A DNA stretch of 16,197 nt from Chrysochromulina parva (taxonomy: Eukaryota > Haptophyta > Prymnesiales > Chrysochromulinaceae). Of the stretch, positions 8,177-16,197 are shown piece after piece. The first letter of the stretch is position 1; each line of letters begins with the position of its first letter. The stretch lies in NCBI GenBank assembly GCA_002887195.1, contig PJAB01001225.1, positions 1-16,197 on the forward strand, read 5' to 3'. Position numbers and translations under genes: made by a program. The notes under the pieces are model-generated. The model searched no databases, had not been told where the DNA came from, and saw only the letters and a list, made by a program, of their open reading frames with translations.

Positions 8177-8376
8177 GGACTGAGCGCTCGTATCAACGAT
8201 TGAAGTGTTGTGTCGTGGCGCTGAACCGGGCGCCGAATTTGCCGCTACGTGCATGCACCGCTCTGGGTGTGTGTCTAGGATATTACTGTTGTAGCGTTCG
8301 AGCTCCGGTGCTTTTGCATGCATCCTGCCAGAGAAAGACGAACGCTGCGGGCCTCCGGATCGTACGAACGCTTCTC
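8177..8376. promoter_or_regulatory. Divergent promoter region between kelch and condensin-like genes
   Basis: About 200 bases separate the chosen starts of the two head-to-head genes, so both promoters and leaders must share this space. The palindrome TGCATGCA occurs at 8250-8257 and 8315-8322. On the minus strand these two copies contain the upstream in-frame ATGs at 8254 and 8323. No TATA box is obvious. Both genes' frames stay open into the region, so true starts need transcript data. Confidence 0.6.
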
Positions 8377-11300
8377 ATGGTACATGTACACTTTGAGTCT
8401 CCACCCGCGATCCCGCCACGCCGCATCCCGGCCGATGTACAGCGGCTACTTTCGGCTGGCAACGTCTCGTTGGACGCGCTTCGCCTGTGGGATGCAGCGG
8501 TAACATCCTGTGGGATGTCTATCGCGCCGATCCTGTCACTCATCAAGGAGTCCGCCGCTGAGAGCGACGCGCTTGGAAGCACGCTCATTTGCGCGCTGGG
8601 CACGGCCCTGCGGGCTGAAGGCAACACAGTTGGTCGCTCCGTGCAGCTCCTATCAGCCGTTCTTTGCTACGTCTCTCGTCGGCTCCAAGCAGGTGCCGTA
8701 CTGCCATCGTCAGTTGTGCCTGCGCTGCAGCCGGCCCTTCTGACCTGTCTGACCCGGCTTTTTGGTGAGGATGCCATAGAGGTCATCACCGGATGCCCTG
8801 AGCTCGCGCTTACTGCCATGCTCGAGGCGCACGTCGCAAGCTCGAAGAAGCAGCAGGCGCATGCGAACCTCTCGGACGAGGTGATGACTGCACTGGCCGG
8901 TGTGCTCTTGCGCCGCTGTGATGACGCCGGACGGCATCTGGGGCATGCGGGCCTCGTGCGAGCCCTCGGTACCTCGGCAGTGCCTCACAAGCCAACGTCC
9001 ATCGCAGTGGCGACCGAGTTGCGCGCCGGAGGCTCCCGTGCGCACAGCTCCGTGTGCTTCCTTGCTGCTTGTGCCTCTCGTGGGCTCTGCTGTGGGCAGC
9101 CGGGCTCGGCGCTACTCACTCTCCACTTCTTCCACGCACTCGCTGGCCACGCGCCGCTCGCCGTAGCATCTGGCTTCGATGTCCGCCATGGGCTGGTCGC
9201 GGCCTCTGTCAAGGCGGTTGAAGCGATGCCGGCGGCAGCTGCCCGCACGAGCGCCAACAAACTCATGCTCGAGGTGGTTGCGTCGCTTGGCACCGTCTTG
9301 CCCGCAACGGTGCTTGCGCCAAGCTCGCTGCGCCATCTTGCTGGCATCCTGCTCCGCCGTGCTACCGATGCCGACGCCGACATACCCTCCCGCTCGCACG
9401 CTGCTAGCCAGCTTGCAGCATTACTCGATGAGAGCTCGCCATGGGCTGTGACTGCCCATGGCGAGCCTCAGGCGTCGTCGCTCATAGCCGTACAGGCTCG
9501 CGAGGCTGCCCAAGATGATGACGACGAGGGCGAGCAAGAGAGCGCCTTCGCACTCGCATCGACGGGCGAGCGGGACTACGTGCGGTGCACGCGCCTCTTG
9601 GTCGACTCGCTGTCGGAGGCAGTCGAGACCTCTCGTCCACTGACTTCGAAGCTACTCGCCACACTGGCTGTGCTGCTCCGCCGCAACCCATGGCGAGAGA
9701 CGCCTCTCGATCTCTCGAGGGAGGGCACGTGTGTGCAAGCCAGCTTCGCTCGCCTTGTGAGCATCGAGAACTTTGAGGCCGTGCTCGATGCACTCGAAGC
9801 CACTGCCGAGGCAGCCACGCCATCGCCGCTGCTCGACGTCCTGGGTGCCGCGACGCTCAATCCGCGCTGCCTTGGCGCGCTGGTACAGCGGCTCGTTCGC
9901 TCGGCGTCGGATCAAGCCGCTGCGGCGGCGGCGGTCACCATGCCCGCAAACGCCACGGGGCAGTCGCACTTCGGCACGGCACTGCTACGGCGGCAGCTCC
10001 TTGGGCCCGAACGGCTCCTCGACGGGCATACAGCCGCGAGGATTGCCCGGCGCCTCGCTGAGGTCGGCGCGACGGCGAGCGGAGCCAGCGAATACGACGC
10101 ACTACTCACGAGCGTGCTCTTGCGACCGGATGACGCCTCTCATCTGCTGCCGGCCCTGGTTGCCTTGATCGACGATGGATGCTCTACTCACGATGAAGCT
10201 CGCGAGACCGCCTCGCCAACCGCTTGCGCTGCGCTCGGCTTGCTTGCACGCGGCGCACGGCTCGCTCCAGCGATTGCCGTCGAGCTGCTGCCGTCGCGAC
10301 GCCTGCTCGAACACATTGATGCAACCCTTGCGCGGCGCCCCGCTAACGACGGCGGCAGTGACGGCCGCGAGGCCCTTCGTCAGCTCCTTCAGCTCCTGCG
10401 CATCACCCTTGAGCTCGGCAAGTCTGGCCGCAGCGCCTTCTTGGCCCTCATCTCTCGAGCGCCGGCGCTCGCGCTCGCCGGCGCGGCTGAGGCGTTGATG
10501 GACCTTTTCTTCATCTATCCGCTGCCGCTCGTCTGCGCGGCGCTCGCGGCACTCCTTGACGATCTCCGAGCGAGCTCCGCGTACAGTTGGGACGCGACTT
10601 CTACGTTGATGCATACGATCGGCGCGGCGGCCCCGCGTCTTGCACGTGCGCTCCAGGCCGAGCTCAAGCGCGCGCGTCCGGGGCTCTCAGCTCGCTCGCA
10701 GCCGGCCGTAGCAGCAGCGGGTGCCACAGGCGGTGAGGAGTACGACTACATGCTCGAGACGGAGGAGAAGCAGGCCGAGGAGGAGGCGCTCTCTCACGCG
10801 CTCATCGCTCAGCTCGCCGAGGGCGCTGTCTTCCGATGCGCGCCCCTCGTAGTGGCATGCGCCGAGGATGCAGCCACTCCACCCTCCGTGCGTGTGGCTG
10901 CCGTTGGAGCTCTCGGTCGCCTCATGCACGCCCACGAGCAAATGGCGGAGCGGCTGCTCCCATCACTGCTCACGCTCGCCAGCCCGCCGCCCGTAAAGGC
11001 GCCCGTGATGGCGTCGGCGGATGGTGTGAGCAGCGATCAGGGCTCCATGGCCGTGCGACGCGCCAGCCTACTTGTGTTCGCCTCGCTGCATCCCGCGGTC
11101 CCTGCTCTGACGGAGCCTCACACCGCACGCGTGCTCCGCGCCGCCCTGGCGCCACACGAGCCCCTCGGGTTACGCCTGAGCGCCATCGGGTGCCTCCATG
11201 ATCTGCTCGCCGCGCGCAAGCTGCAGCCCTCGGCCGAGTTGCCACACGTGCTTCCTTGCATGCTAGACGCGTGTGCGGCCTTACGCACCAAGGCGACCGC

Positions 11301-12168
11301 GTGCGTGCAGCAGCTGAGCATGGCTGAAGGGAGCTTGCGCTGGCCACGCCTGCTGCATTCGGCGCTGCTTCAGGCGTGCTCCAAGCTGTGCACGAGTAAC
11401 CTAGGGCAGCTCGTCACGACGTTGGTCCCCTCGACGCTCCATGCCGCGCGCAAGGAGGATACGGAGACCCTGGGCGTCGCGCTCGTGCTGCATCTGCGCG
11501 AGGCGGCGGACTTGCGCTCGAGTGGCGACGCTCGCGTCGAGGGGCGGCGACGAGCCAATGTCGCCACGCTCATCGGCGCATGGCCACCCTCGGACAAGGC
11601 CGTAGTGGCCCTCCTCGCCGGACTTGGAGCCGCGTCCACCAAAAGTGGCAGCAGCGGTGGCGATGGCGGGGACGGCGGGGGTGGCGGGGGTGGCGTGCTG
11701 CCTCCGGCAGGCCATGGGGCACTGTTCACGACGGTGTGCAGTGAGCCTGCTGTTCGCCGCGGTCTGCAAGCATTTGCCAAGGCTGCTCGGCACAAATGCT
11801 GCGGCCGAGTTCTCGACACGCTGACCTCGGTCCTCCGGACGGCACATGCGCGCGCTGAAGACCATGGCGGCGGCATCAGCGGTGACGACGCCGAAAGGAG
11901 CGACGATGATGGCCATGGGCACGAGCCAAGCCGCCGACCGCCATCGGCCGATGGCCGCCCAACGAAGAAGCGAGGTGGCCTCCATGGGCGGCGGCTCGGA
12001 GCTGAGAATGCTGCGCCCGAGACAGCGCCCGAGGCCCAGGCGCTCGAGCGGCGCGCCTGCCGGGACATCACAGGCCTGAAGGAGTCGCGGGCACTCTACC
12101 CAGCCATTGAATGGCCCGCGTTGGGATCGGGCAAGGGCGGTGCTGGCGGGGCGAATAAGCGTCGCTGA
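8377..12168 (+). CDS. HEAT-repeat protein, probable condensin non-SMC subunit 1 (CAP-D2/Cnd1-like)
   Basis: The frame is open from 8200, but the first ATG is at 8377 (MVHVHFESPP), giving 1,263 residues. CAP-D2 is usually around 1,250-1,400. The protein is almost wholly helical, with HEAT-like repeats. The best match to the Cnd1 domain is at about residues 830-985. There PSVRVAAVGALGRLMHAHEQ is followed by AVRRASLLVFASLHPAV, then LTEPHTARVLRAALAPHEP, then LRLSAIGCLHDLLAARKLQP. This parallels the family's order of repeats (ALGKLM, then IR..L..ALGDLA..FP, then EPWT..LYARLRDP, then VRKTAL..LTHLIL). Upstream, EALMDLFFIYPLPLVCAALAALL and the acidic EEYDYMLETEEKQAEEEALSHAL also sit where the family expects them. 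A Gly/Asp-rich insert (about 11652-11697) and a basic tail (TKKRGG, NKRR) end it. It would act with SMC2/SMC4 in chromosome condensation. The sequence is divergent; CAP-D3 or another HEAT protein remains possible. Confidence 0.62.
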   Translation: MVHVHFESPPAIPPRRIPADVQRLLSAGNVSLDALRLWDAAVTSCGMSIAPILSLIKESAAESDALGSTLICALGTALRAEGNTVGRSVQLLSAVLCYVSRRLQAGAVLPSSVVPALQPALLTCLTRLFGEDAIEVITGCPELALTAMLEAHVASSKKQQAHANLSDEVMTALAGVLLRRCDDAGRHLGHAGLVRALGTSAVPHKPTSIAVATELRAGGSRAHSSVCFLAACASRGLCCGQPGSALLTLHFFHALAGHAPLAVASGFDVRHGLVAASVKAVEAMPAAAARTSANKLMLEVVASLGTVLPATVLAPSSLRHLAGILLRRATDADADIPSRSHAASQLAALLDESSPWAVTAHGEPQASSLIAVQAREAAQDDDDEGEQESAFALASTGERDYVRCTRLLVDSLSEAVETSRPLTSKLLATLAVLLRRNPWRETPLDLSREGTCVQASFARLVSIENFEAVLDALEATAEAATPSPLLDVLGAATLNPRCLGALVQRLVRSASDQAAAAAAVTMPANATGQSHFGTALLRRQLLGPERLLDGHTAARIARRLAEVGATASGASEYDALLTSVLLRPDDASHLLPALVALIDDGCSTHDEARETASPTACAALGLLARGARLAPAIAVELLPSRRLLEHIDATLARRPANDGGSDGREALRQLLQLLRITLELGKSGRSAFLALISRAPALALAGAAEALMDLFFIYPLPLVCAALAALLDDLRASSAYSWDATSTLMHTIGAAAPRLARALQAELKRARPGLSARSQPAVAAAGATGGEEYDYMLETEEKQAEEEALSHALIAQLAEGAVFRCAPLVVACAEDAATPPSVRVAAVGALGRLMHAHEQMAERLLPSLLTLASPPPVKAPVMASADGVSSDQGSMAVRRASLLVFASLHPAVPALTEPHTARVLRAALAPHEPLGLRLSAIGCLHDLLAARKLQPSAELPHVLPCMLDACAALRTKATACVQQLSMAEGSLRWPRLLHSALLQACSKLCTSNLGQLVTTLVPSTLHAARKEDTETLGVALVLHLREAADLRSSGDARVEGRRRANVATLIGAWPPSDKAVVALLAGLGAASTKSGSSGGDGGDGGGGGGGVLPPAGHGALFTTVCSEPAVRRGLQAFAKAARHKCCGRVLDTLTSVLRTAHARAEDHGGGISGDDAERSDDDGHGHEPSRRPPSADGRPTKKRGGLHGRRLGAENAAPETAPEAQALERRACRDITGLKESRALYPAIEWPALGSGKGGAGGANKRR
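9434..9466. repeat. Perfect 13-bp inverted repeat with 7-base loop inside the condensin-like gene
   Basis: The arm gctcgccatgggc at 9434-9446 pairs perfectly with gcccatggcgagc at 9454-9466, around the loop tgtgact. It encodes part of SSPWAVTAHGEP, in a linker before an acidic stretch. The 11-mer cccatggcgag recurs at 9687-9697 in the same gene. Confidence 0.85.
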
Positions 12169-12583
12169 GAGTGGCTGGCCTGGGAGCGTAAAATGCAAAG
12201 ATCAGCCTGATCCGTGCATTCCCACACACACAATTCCTCTCCATCTTGGATGGTGGTCTTCATTGGGTCCCGGAGCAACTTCATCCGTGTCGCGTGGGCA
12301 TTTGCGATTGCTTCGTAGGGCCGTTGGTACGGTTTACGGTAGAGTGCTGACTCCGCTCTTGATGTGGTCGCAGGTCGGTACAGTGGTCGTCAATACCTTG
12401 GGAAGAGAAGAGCCGAGAAGGCAGAAGCGTACATTTTACCTCTGAATCCTTTCCATGCCGCATGCCTTACCTCTTATTACCTCGTTCTACATACAGGTTC
12501 CTAGTTACTTGCTCCCACAACAAGCATCATCATCACAAGCACCTACAGTCGGACGGGCTTTTGTGGGCTCCGTTGCGCGACAT
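12169..12583. other. Spacer between converging genes, no gene seen
   Basis: This 415-base stretch lies between the stops of the condensin-like gene (plus) and the TSP3-loop gene (minus). It is AT-richer than its neighbours, has short CA and CAT runs (near 12222 and 12525) and stop codons in all frames at moderate spacing. It presumably holds both 3' untranslated regions. I see no RNA gene. Confidence 0.6.
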
Positions 12584-15436
12584 TCACTGTGCCGCCTTGA
12601 TGCTCTTGTTGCGAATCCAGTCTGTCACGGCCTTGTCCGTCAGCTCCGGCTGCTCGCCCTGCATCTCGTACTCGAGGTCTGTGGCGATTCTGTGAGCGAT
12701 GAGATCAATGACGTGGGCGACGCAGCGCGCCGTCGGCTGGAGCGACTGCTCCACACCCCACGGTGTCGCTCTCGCGAGGAGCATATGGTCGTACCTCGCC
12801 TCGTCCTCCGCCCTGAGCATCGTCAAGTACTGCCCCACCGACGCGCAGCTGCTCTTGGCAATCTCATCGTCCGTCGGAAGCGCCTTTAGCACGGCGATGC
12901 GGCAGAGCGCCTCGATGAAACCTTCGAACGGCAGGCCGCTCTCCTTGAGCGCACCGCGTTCCGTCCGGCCGTTGATGACGGCCATGCGCGACCACAGGAA
13001 CGTGAGCAGCACGTCACGCTCAGAAAGGTCAACGCCCACGAAGCCCAGTCCCTTGATCAGCGCCTCCCACTCGCCGAACGACATGAGCGATGCGTCCCCG
13101 CCGTGCGGACCGGAGATTCCCCCGAGATTGCTCAGCCGGTCGAAGATCATGTGAAGCAAGGGCTCGCGCCGCGCCAACTCGGCGGTCACGTCCTTCGTGT
13201 AGCAGTGCTCGGCGCGGAAGCGATCCGGATCGACGCATGTCTCCGGCCGCACTCGCTTGTGCACGTGCTCGAGCAGACAGTGGAGCGCTTCTGACACGTC
13301 TGTGAGCACGCGGCTTTTGATGTAGCGCAGGATGGCCACGTGCACGAGCGCGCCGAGGAACTCGACCCGAGAGAGCCTCTTGCGCTCGTCCTTGCCGACG
13401 CCGGCGCGGCTGGGCGCGTTCGACGGGCCCTTTGCTTTCCCGAGGGTGCTCGTCGCGTTGAGCGCGATAAAGAGGGTGTCTAGGTCGCGCCGCTTGGCAA
13501 ACGCGGACTTTTGGTCGGCGAGCTCGAGGTCCTCCACCAGCTTGGCCCACGAATTAAAGCCAATGCTGTGCATGGCGCCATCGAGCGAGGCGTACGAATA
13601 GAAGAGTGGGTATAGCCATTCGGCCTCCGAGCACAGCTCGTTGGCCACCTGTTCGACCTCGTCGGGAATGCCGTCGCCGTCGTTGTCTTCGATGCCGTCG
13701 CCGTCGTCGTCGCCGTCGTCGTGATTCATGATGAGGTGGACGAGCTTCAGATCGTGCAGCGCGTCATCCCAATCCAACTCGAAGCGCTTCTGTTTCACCG
13801 GCGTCGTGTCGAAGAAGTCACGAGCGTCGCACCAACGCTGCCGCGGCTCCCACAGGGAGGGCCACCAGTTGCTCGGCTCGCCCAGCGCCTTTCCCACAGG
13901 CGGGGCTGCCCGCGGAGTGCGTGTTACAACAACGGCCTCCTCCTCCGCGGTCCACGGCGCTATGTATCGGGTCGCGAAGACGAGCGCGGTCGCCGTGCGT
14001 AGCGCCTCGTCGATGCGAGCGACGGAGCGACTCCTCGTGTCCCGTTGCCGCATCCGTAGCAGCGCCTTGGTCCGGTGCACATGCTGCTCGAGCGTCGTGT
14101 CGAACGTGTCCGCCGCCTCGCACACCGGCTGAGGCACGTCCCACCAGTCTGGCGCCGTGTCACGTAGCTGGCTGGTGGCACGCCACTCCGCTCGCGCCCG
14201 CTCGCGTGGCGCATGCTCGAGCGACGCCGCCGGGGCCACCGCTGCCGGGGCCACCGCCGCCGAGCCCATCGGGTCAACGCCAGTCTCGAGCGCCATCTCG
14301 AGCGTCGGAGCAACCGTAGCCGAAACCACCGCCGCCGGAGCTAACTGCGTCGCTGCGGCCCCTGCTTCAAAGTCCAGCATGCTCGCGGCGCGTGACACAT
14401 TGCCGCGGCTCGGCCGGCCAGTCATCGGGGACGGCGCACCTCCGGGAGAGTCGCCAAACGTTCGACCGAATGGACGGGACCCAGCGAAGGCGCGTCGGTG
14501 GCTGCGTTTCGGATGGTGTTGGTAATGGTGTTGGTGCCCCGTCGCCGCCGTGCGCGCCACGCTGGCGCTGCGGCCTGAATCGCCGTGCTCAAGGGTGCTG
14601 CGCAGAACCCGGCTCTTGCGCATCGACTCGCGCTTCGCCTTGAGCACCACCCACGTCTTGTACCAGCCGCGCGAAATCTCGGTAGACGGCGCATCGACGG
14701 CCTGCTGCAGGATCTCGACCCGGAGATCGGCGACTCGCGCGCTACTTTCGAAACGCGGTTCCGGGAAGCGCGGTGGTGCCCTCGCCCATGGGCTTGCCGT
14801 GACATTGGTGACCTGCGGCTTGCGCACGACGGAGACATCAACCAAGCGCAGTGCCGCTTGCGCGGCCGGCGGAGCTGTGGAAGAACTTGTGGAAGCTGGC
14901 GTTCCAAGTTCACGCCTCGAAGTCAGGATTGGAGCGGGACGCGGTCGATAAACAGGAGCGGGCCTGGCTGTCGAGACCTGTGCTTCTGCACTTTGCGACC
15001 CACCTTGGGCTGTATGTGCTGCGGTTGATGCAGTATTAGAAGCGGCTGCCGCTGGCTGCCGGCCACGAGCGGTTGGCATGGGCCGTGCTGCCTTGTTTGA
15101 CGCGAGGGTGTTCGGTGGCAGCTTGCCAACCAGAGCGTTGATCTCCTGTCGTAGTAGCCGCTGCGCCGCAAGCAGATCGGCAGGCAGGCTGCCGTTTGAT
15201 GGTGGCAGGCTGTCGTTTGATGGCTTGCGCACGACTGGTGGAATTGGACGGTGTGCCGACGGATGTGGAACTTGCAGATGTGGCGAGCTAGCAACTGGGC
15301 GGAACATGATTGAGCGAGTCCGAAGAGCGCGCTCGTGTGCATAGCTCGTGGCAGAGAGCATTGAAAGAGATAGGCAAGAGGCTGAGGTGCGGCCAGCCCA
15401 TTGAACTTCGTAACGTGATGCGCCAAACGCATGCAT
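12584..15436 (-). CDS. EF-hand/TSP3-like calcium-binding protein with duplicated Trp-rich motif, function unknown
   Basis: The first ATG in the open frame is at 15436 (MHAFGASRYEVQWAG; 950 residues); ATGs at 15361 and 15307 (MFRPVASS) are plausible alternatives. The N-terminal half is Ser/Ala/Pro/Arg-rich and probably disordered. Two related motifs follow: WW-x-CEAADTFDTT (DNA 14093-14122) and WW-x-CDARDFFDTT (13802-13831). The second is followed by KRFELDWDDALHDLK. At about residues 570-592 an Asp-rich run contains DDGDGIEDNDGDGIPDEVE, the spacing of thrombospondin type 3 / EF-like calcium loops. The C-terminal third (about 605-930) is helical: LYPLFYSYASLDGAMHSIGF, LDTLFIALNATS, RVEFLGALVHVAILRYI, SFGEWEALIKGLGF and LPFEGFIEALCRIA. 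It recalls degenerate EF-hand pairs seen in large protist proteins. There is no leader or membrane span. A cytoskeletal or ciliary calcium role is a guess. Confidence 0.82.
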   Translation of the reverse strand: MHAFGASRYEVQWAGRTSASCLSLSMLSATSYAHERALRTRSIMFRPVASSPHLQVPHPSAHRPIPPVVRKPSNDSLPPSNGSLPADLLAAQRLLRQEINALVGKLPPNTLASNKAARPMPTARGRQPAAAASNTASTAAHTAQGGSQSAEAQVSTARPAPVYRPRPAPILTSRRELGTPASTSSSTAPPAAQAALRLVDVSVVRKPQVTNVTASPWARAPPRFPEPRFESSARVADLRVEILQQAVDAPSTEISRGWYKTWVVLKAKRESMRKSRVLRSTLEHGDSGRSASVARTAATGHQHHYQHHPKRSHRRAFAGSRPFGRTFGDSPGGAPSPMTGRPSRGNVSRAASMLDFEAGAAATQLAPAAVVSATVAPTLEMALETGVDPMGSAAVAPAAVAPAASLEHAPRERARAEWRATSQLRDTAPDWWDVPQPVCEAADTFDTTLEQHVHRTKALLRMRQRDTRSRSVARIDEALRTATALVFATRYIAPWTAEEEAVVVTRTPRAAPPVGKALGEPSNWWPSLWEPRQRWCDARDFFDTTPVKQKRFELDWDDALHDLKLVHLIMNHDDGDDDGDGIEDNDGDGIPDEVEQVANELCSEAEWLYPLFYSYASLDGAMHSIGFNSWAKLVEDLELADQKSAFAKRRDLDTLFIALNATSTLGKAKGPSNAPSRAGVGKDERKRLSRVEFLGALVHVAILRYIKSRVLTDVSEALHCLLEHVHKRVRPETCVDPDRFRAEHCYTKDVTAELARREPLLHMIFDRLSNLGGISGPHGGDASLMSFGEWEALIKGLGFVGVDLSERDVLLTFLWSRMAVINGRTERGALKESGLPFEGFIEALCRIAVLKALPTDDEIAKSSCASVGQYLTMLRAEDEARYDHMLLARATPWGVEQSLQPTARCVAHVIDLIAHRIATDLEYEMQGEQPELTDKAVTDWIRNKSIKAAQ

Positions 15437-15571
15437 TATGAAGGCGAGCTCACGACCCGATTCCAGCGATTCCACACGTGCCACAATTCAAAAAGGGTGA
15501 GTCTGACGAGCCTCGCACATGAACAGTTCCCGTTCAAGCCGCACGATTTACTAACTAAAAGGCCCGTTTTC
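15437..15571. promoter_or_regulatory. Short spacer upstream of the TSP3-loop gene
   Basis: This 135-base AT-richer gap separates two genes on the minus strand and should hold the 3' end of one and the promoter of the next. The palindromic core GCATGC lies at 15429-15434, so ATGCATGC spans the first ATG of the downstream gene. No TATA box is obvious. Confidence 0.45.
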
Positions 15572-16195
15572 TCAAACCCGCTGTTTTGTTTGCGAATCCT
15601 GATCGTGTTCGATTGTTGGCCGCATCCGCCGCGGCAGCAGCCGTGTCCACCAGCCGAATGGAGGAGGGCAAGGAGGAGGAGGAGGGCAGGGAGCATTTTG
15701 AGCATCTTGAGCATCCTCTGGGGGCTCGCACATCCCAGCTCTGGACGATCGACGTGCAGGAGGAGCGCAAGTACCATCTTGACCGTGCAGCATCATGTCG
15801 ACGATCTTCGTAAAGTCTGCCTCCCGCTCCTTGAGGTCGCCCTTGACGCCCAGATTATCCAGAGCCTGCTGCGAGAACTGCATGAGCTCCGGAATCGCAG
15901 GGACGCTCCCATAGTGCTTCCGGCACACATCCAGCGTGGTCGCCACCACCTCGGTGAGAAGGTTGTAGTCCAGCTCTTGCATTGTATTCGGCCGCCCAAT
16001 CGGCAGCACCATGCCATCCTTATCAATTTCGGGGATGGAGTGCGGGTTGGGCAGGGAGACCCTCGAGACGAGTCGGACGATGACCCGCTGGGCGAGAGGC
16101 TCGGTGAGCCCAGTGGCGAACTCGGTGAGCACAAAATGGTTGATGAACGCCGGCGCTCCGCCCTCCTCGAGCACGAGGTCGCGATCGTCCAGCGC
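15572..16195 (-). CDS. 3' part of an unrecognised protein gene (5' end outside window)
   Basis: The frame is open from the window end (ALDDRDLVLEEGG...) to a stop at 15572-15574, 207 residues, with no ATG at its visible start, so the gene begins beyond the window. The first 135 residues look like a folded, mostly helical domain: FINHFVLTEFATGLTEPLAQ, VSLPNPHSIPEIDKDG, NTMQELDYNLLTEVVATTLD and IPELMQFSQQALDNLGVKGD. I do not recognise the family. The last 70 residues are Pro/Arg/Asp-rich and unlike the rest. They begin near a GT at 15774/15773 (ATG|GTACTTGCG on the minus strand) and contain a long pyrimidine tract (minus strand, about 15690-15655). The true end may therefore be reached by splicing or by an earlier stop in another frame. 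The coding call is good for 15780-16195 and weak below that. Confidence 0.7.
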   Translation of the reverse strand, partial: ALDDRDLVLEEGGAPAFINHFVLTEFATGLTEPLAQRVIVRLVSRVSLPNPHSIPEIDKDGMVLPIGRPNTMQELDYNLLTEVVATTLDVCRKHYGSVPAIPELMQFSQQALDNLGVKGDLKEREADFTKIVDMMLHGQDGTCAPPARRSSRAGMCEPPEDAQDAQNAPCPPPPPCPPPFGWWTRLLPRRMRPTIEHDQDSQTKQRV

Positions 16196-16197
16196 GC

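Noticed and set aside
8200..8376. Longer N-terminus for the condensin-like protein starting at 8200
   Set aside because: That codon is TTG and no ATG occurs in frame before 8377; the added residues look like leader sequence and lie in the shared promoter.
11370..12198. Minus-strand frames opposite the end of the condensin-like gene
   Set aside because: Low-complexity Pro/Ser/Arg content mirrors the Gly-rich insert and basic tail of the plus-strand gene.

Overview
The window looks like nuclear DNA from a GC-rich, gene-dense microbial eukaryote, most likely an alga or other flagellate. I cannot place it more exactly from the sequence. The evidence is eukaryote-type genes (a condensin HEAT-repeat subunit, a kelch/EF-hand/coiled-coil protein of about 1,580 residues, a single-pass PDZ protein, and an EF-hand-like protein with a thrombospondin-type calcium loop). 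The genes have strong G/C bias at third codon positions and switch strand often. They have AT-richer spacers and no bacterial-style operons or ribosome binding sites. The long genes read through as single open frames, so introns are rare or absent here.

Layout. (1) 2-1297, plus: the 3' part, nearly complete, of a protein with the architecture of bacterial CvfC/YpgR (Nfu-type N-terminus, middle domain, HEAT-like repeats). (2) 1298-1887: spacer between two converging genes. (3) 1888-2919, minus: secretory leader, one membrane span, coiled coil and C-terminal PDZ domain. (4) 3074-8176, minus: a six-bladed kelch propeller followed by acidic and coiled-coil segments, a central EF-hand pair, low-complexity tracts and more coiled coil. 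Its frame meets a TGA at 3446-3448 immediately before a perfect third EF-hand loop, so the 3' end is either broken, read through or mis-sequenced. (5) 8177-8376: short divergent promoter region. (6) 8377-12168, plus: HEAT-repeat protein, probably a divergent condensin non-SMC subunit (CAP-D2/Cnd1 family). (7) 12169-12583: spacer between converging genes. (8) 12584-15436, minus: a 950-residue protein with a duplicated tryptophan-rich motif, a Ca-binding Asp-rich loop and a helical C-terminal half. (9) 15572 to the window end, minus: the 3' part of an unrecognised gene.

The genes do not form one pathway. Three of them (kelch/EF-hand, PDZ membrane protein, TSP3-loop protein) suggest calcium-linked scaffolding or cytoskeletal roles. 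The condensin-like gene is a chromosome-structure gene that shares a bidirectional promoter with the kelch gene. The most notable items are the EF-hand interrupted by an in-frame TGA inside a pentanucleotide repeat, the bacterial-type CvfC/YpgR architecture, the unusual kelch/EF-hand fusion with several tandem repeats, and TGCATGC-type palindromes at candidate starts of two genes.
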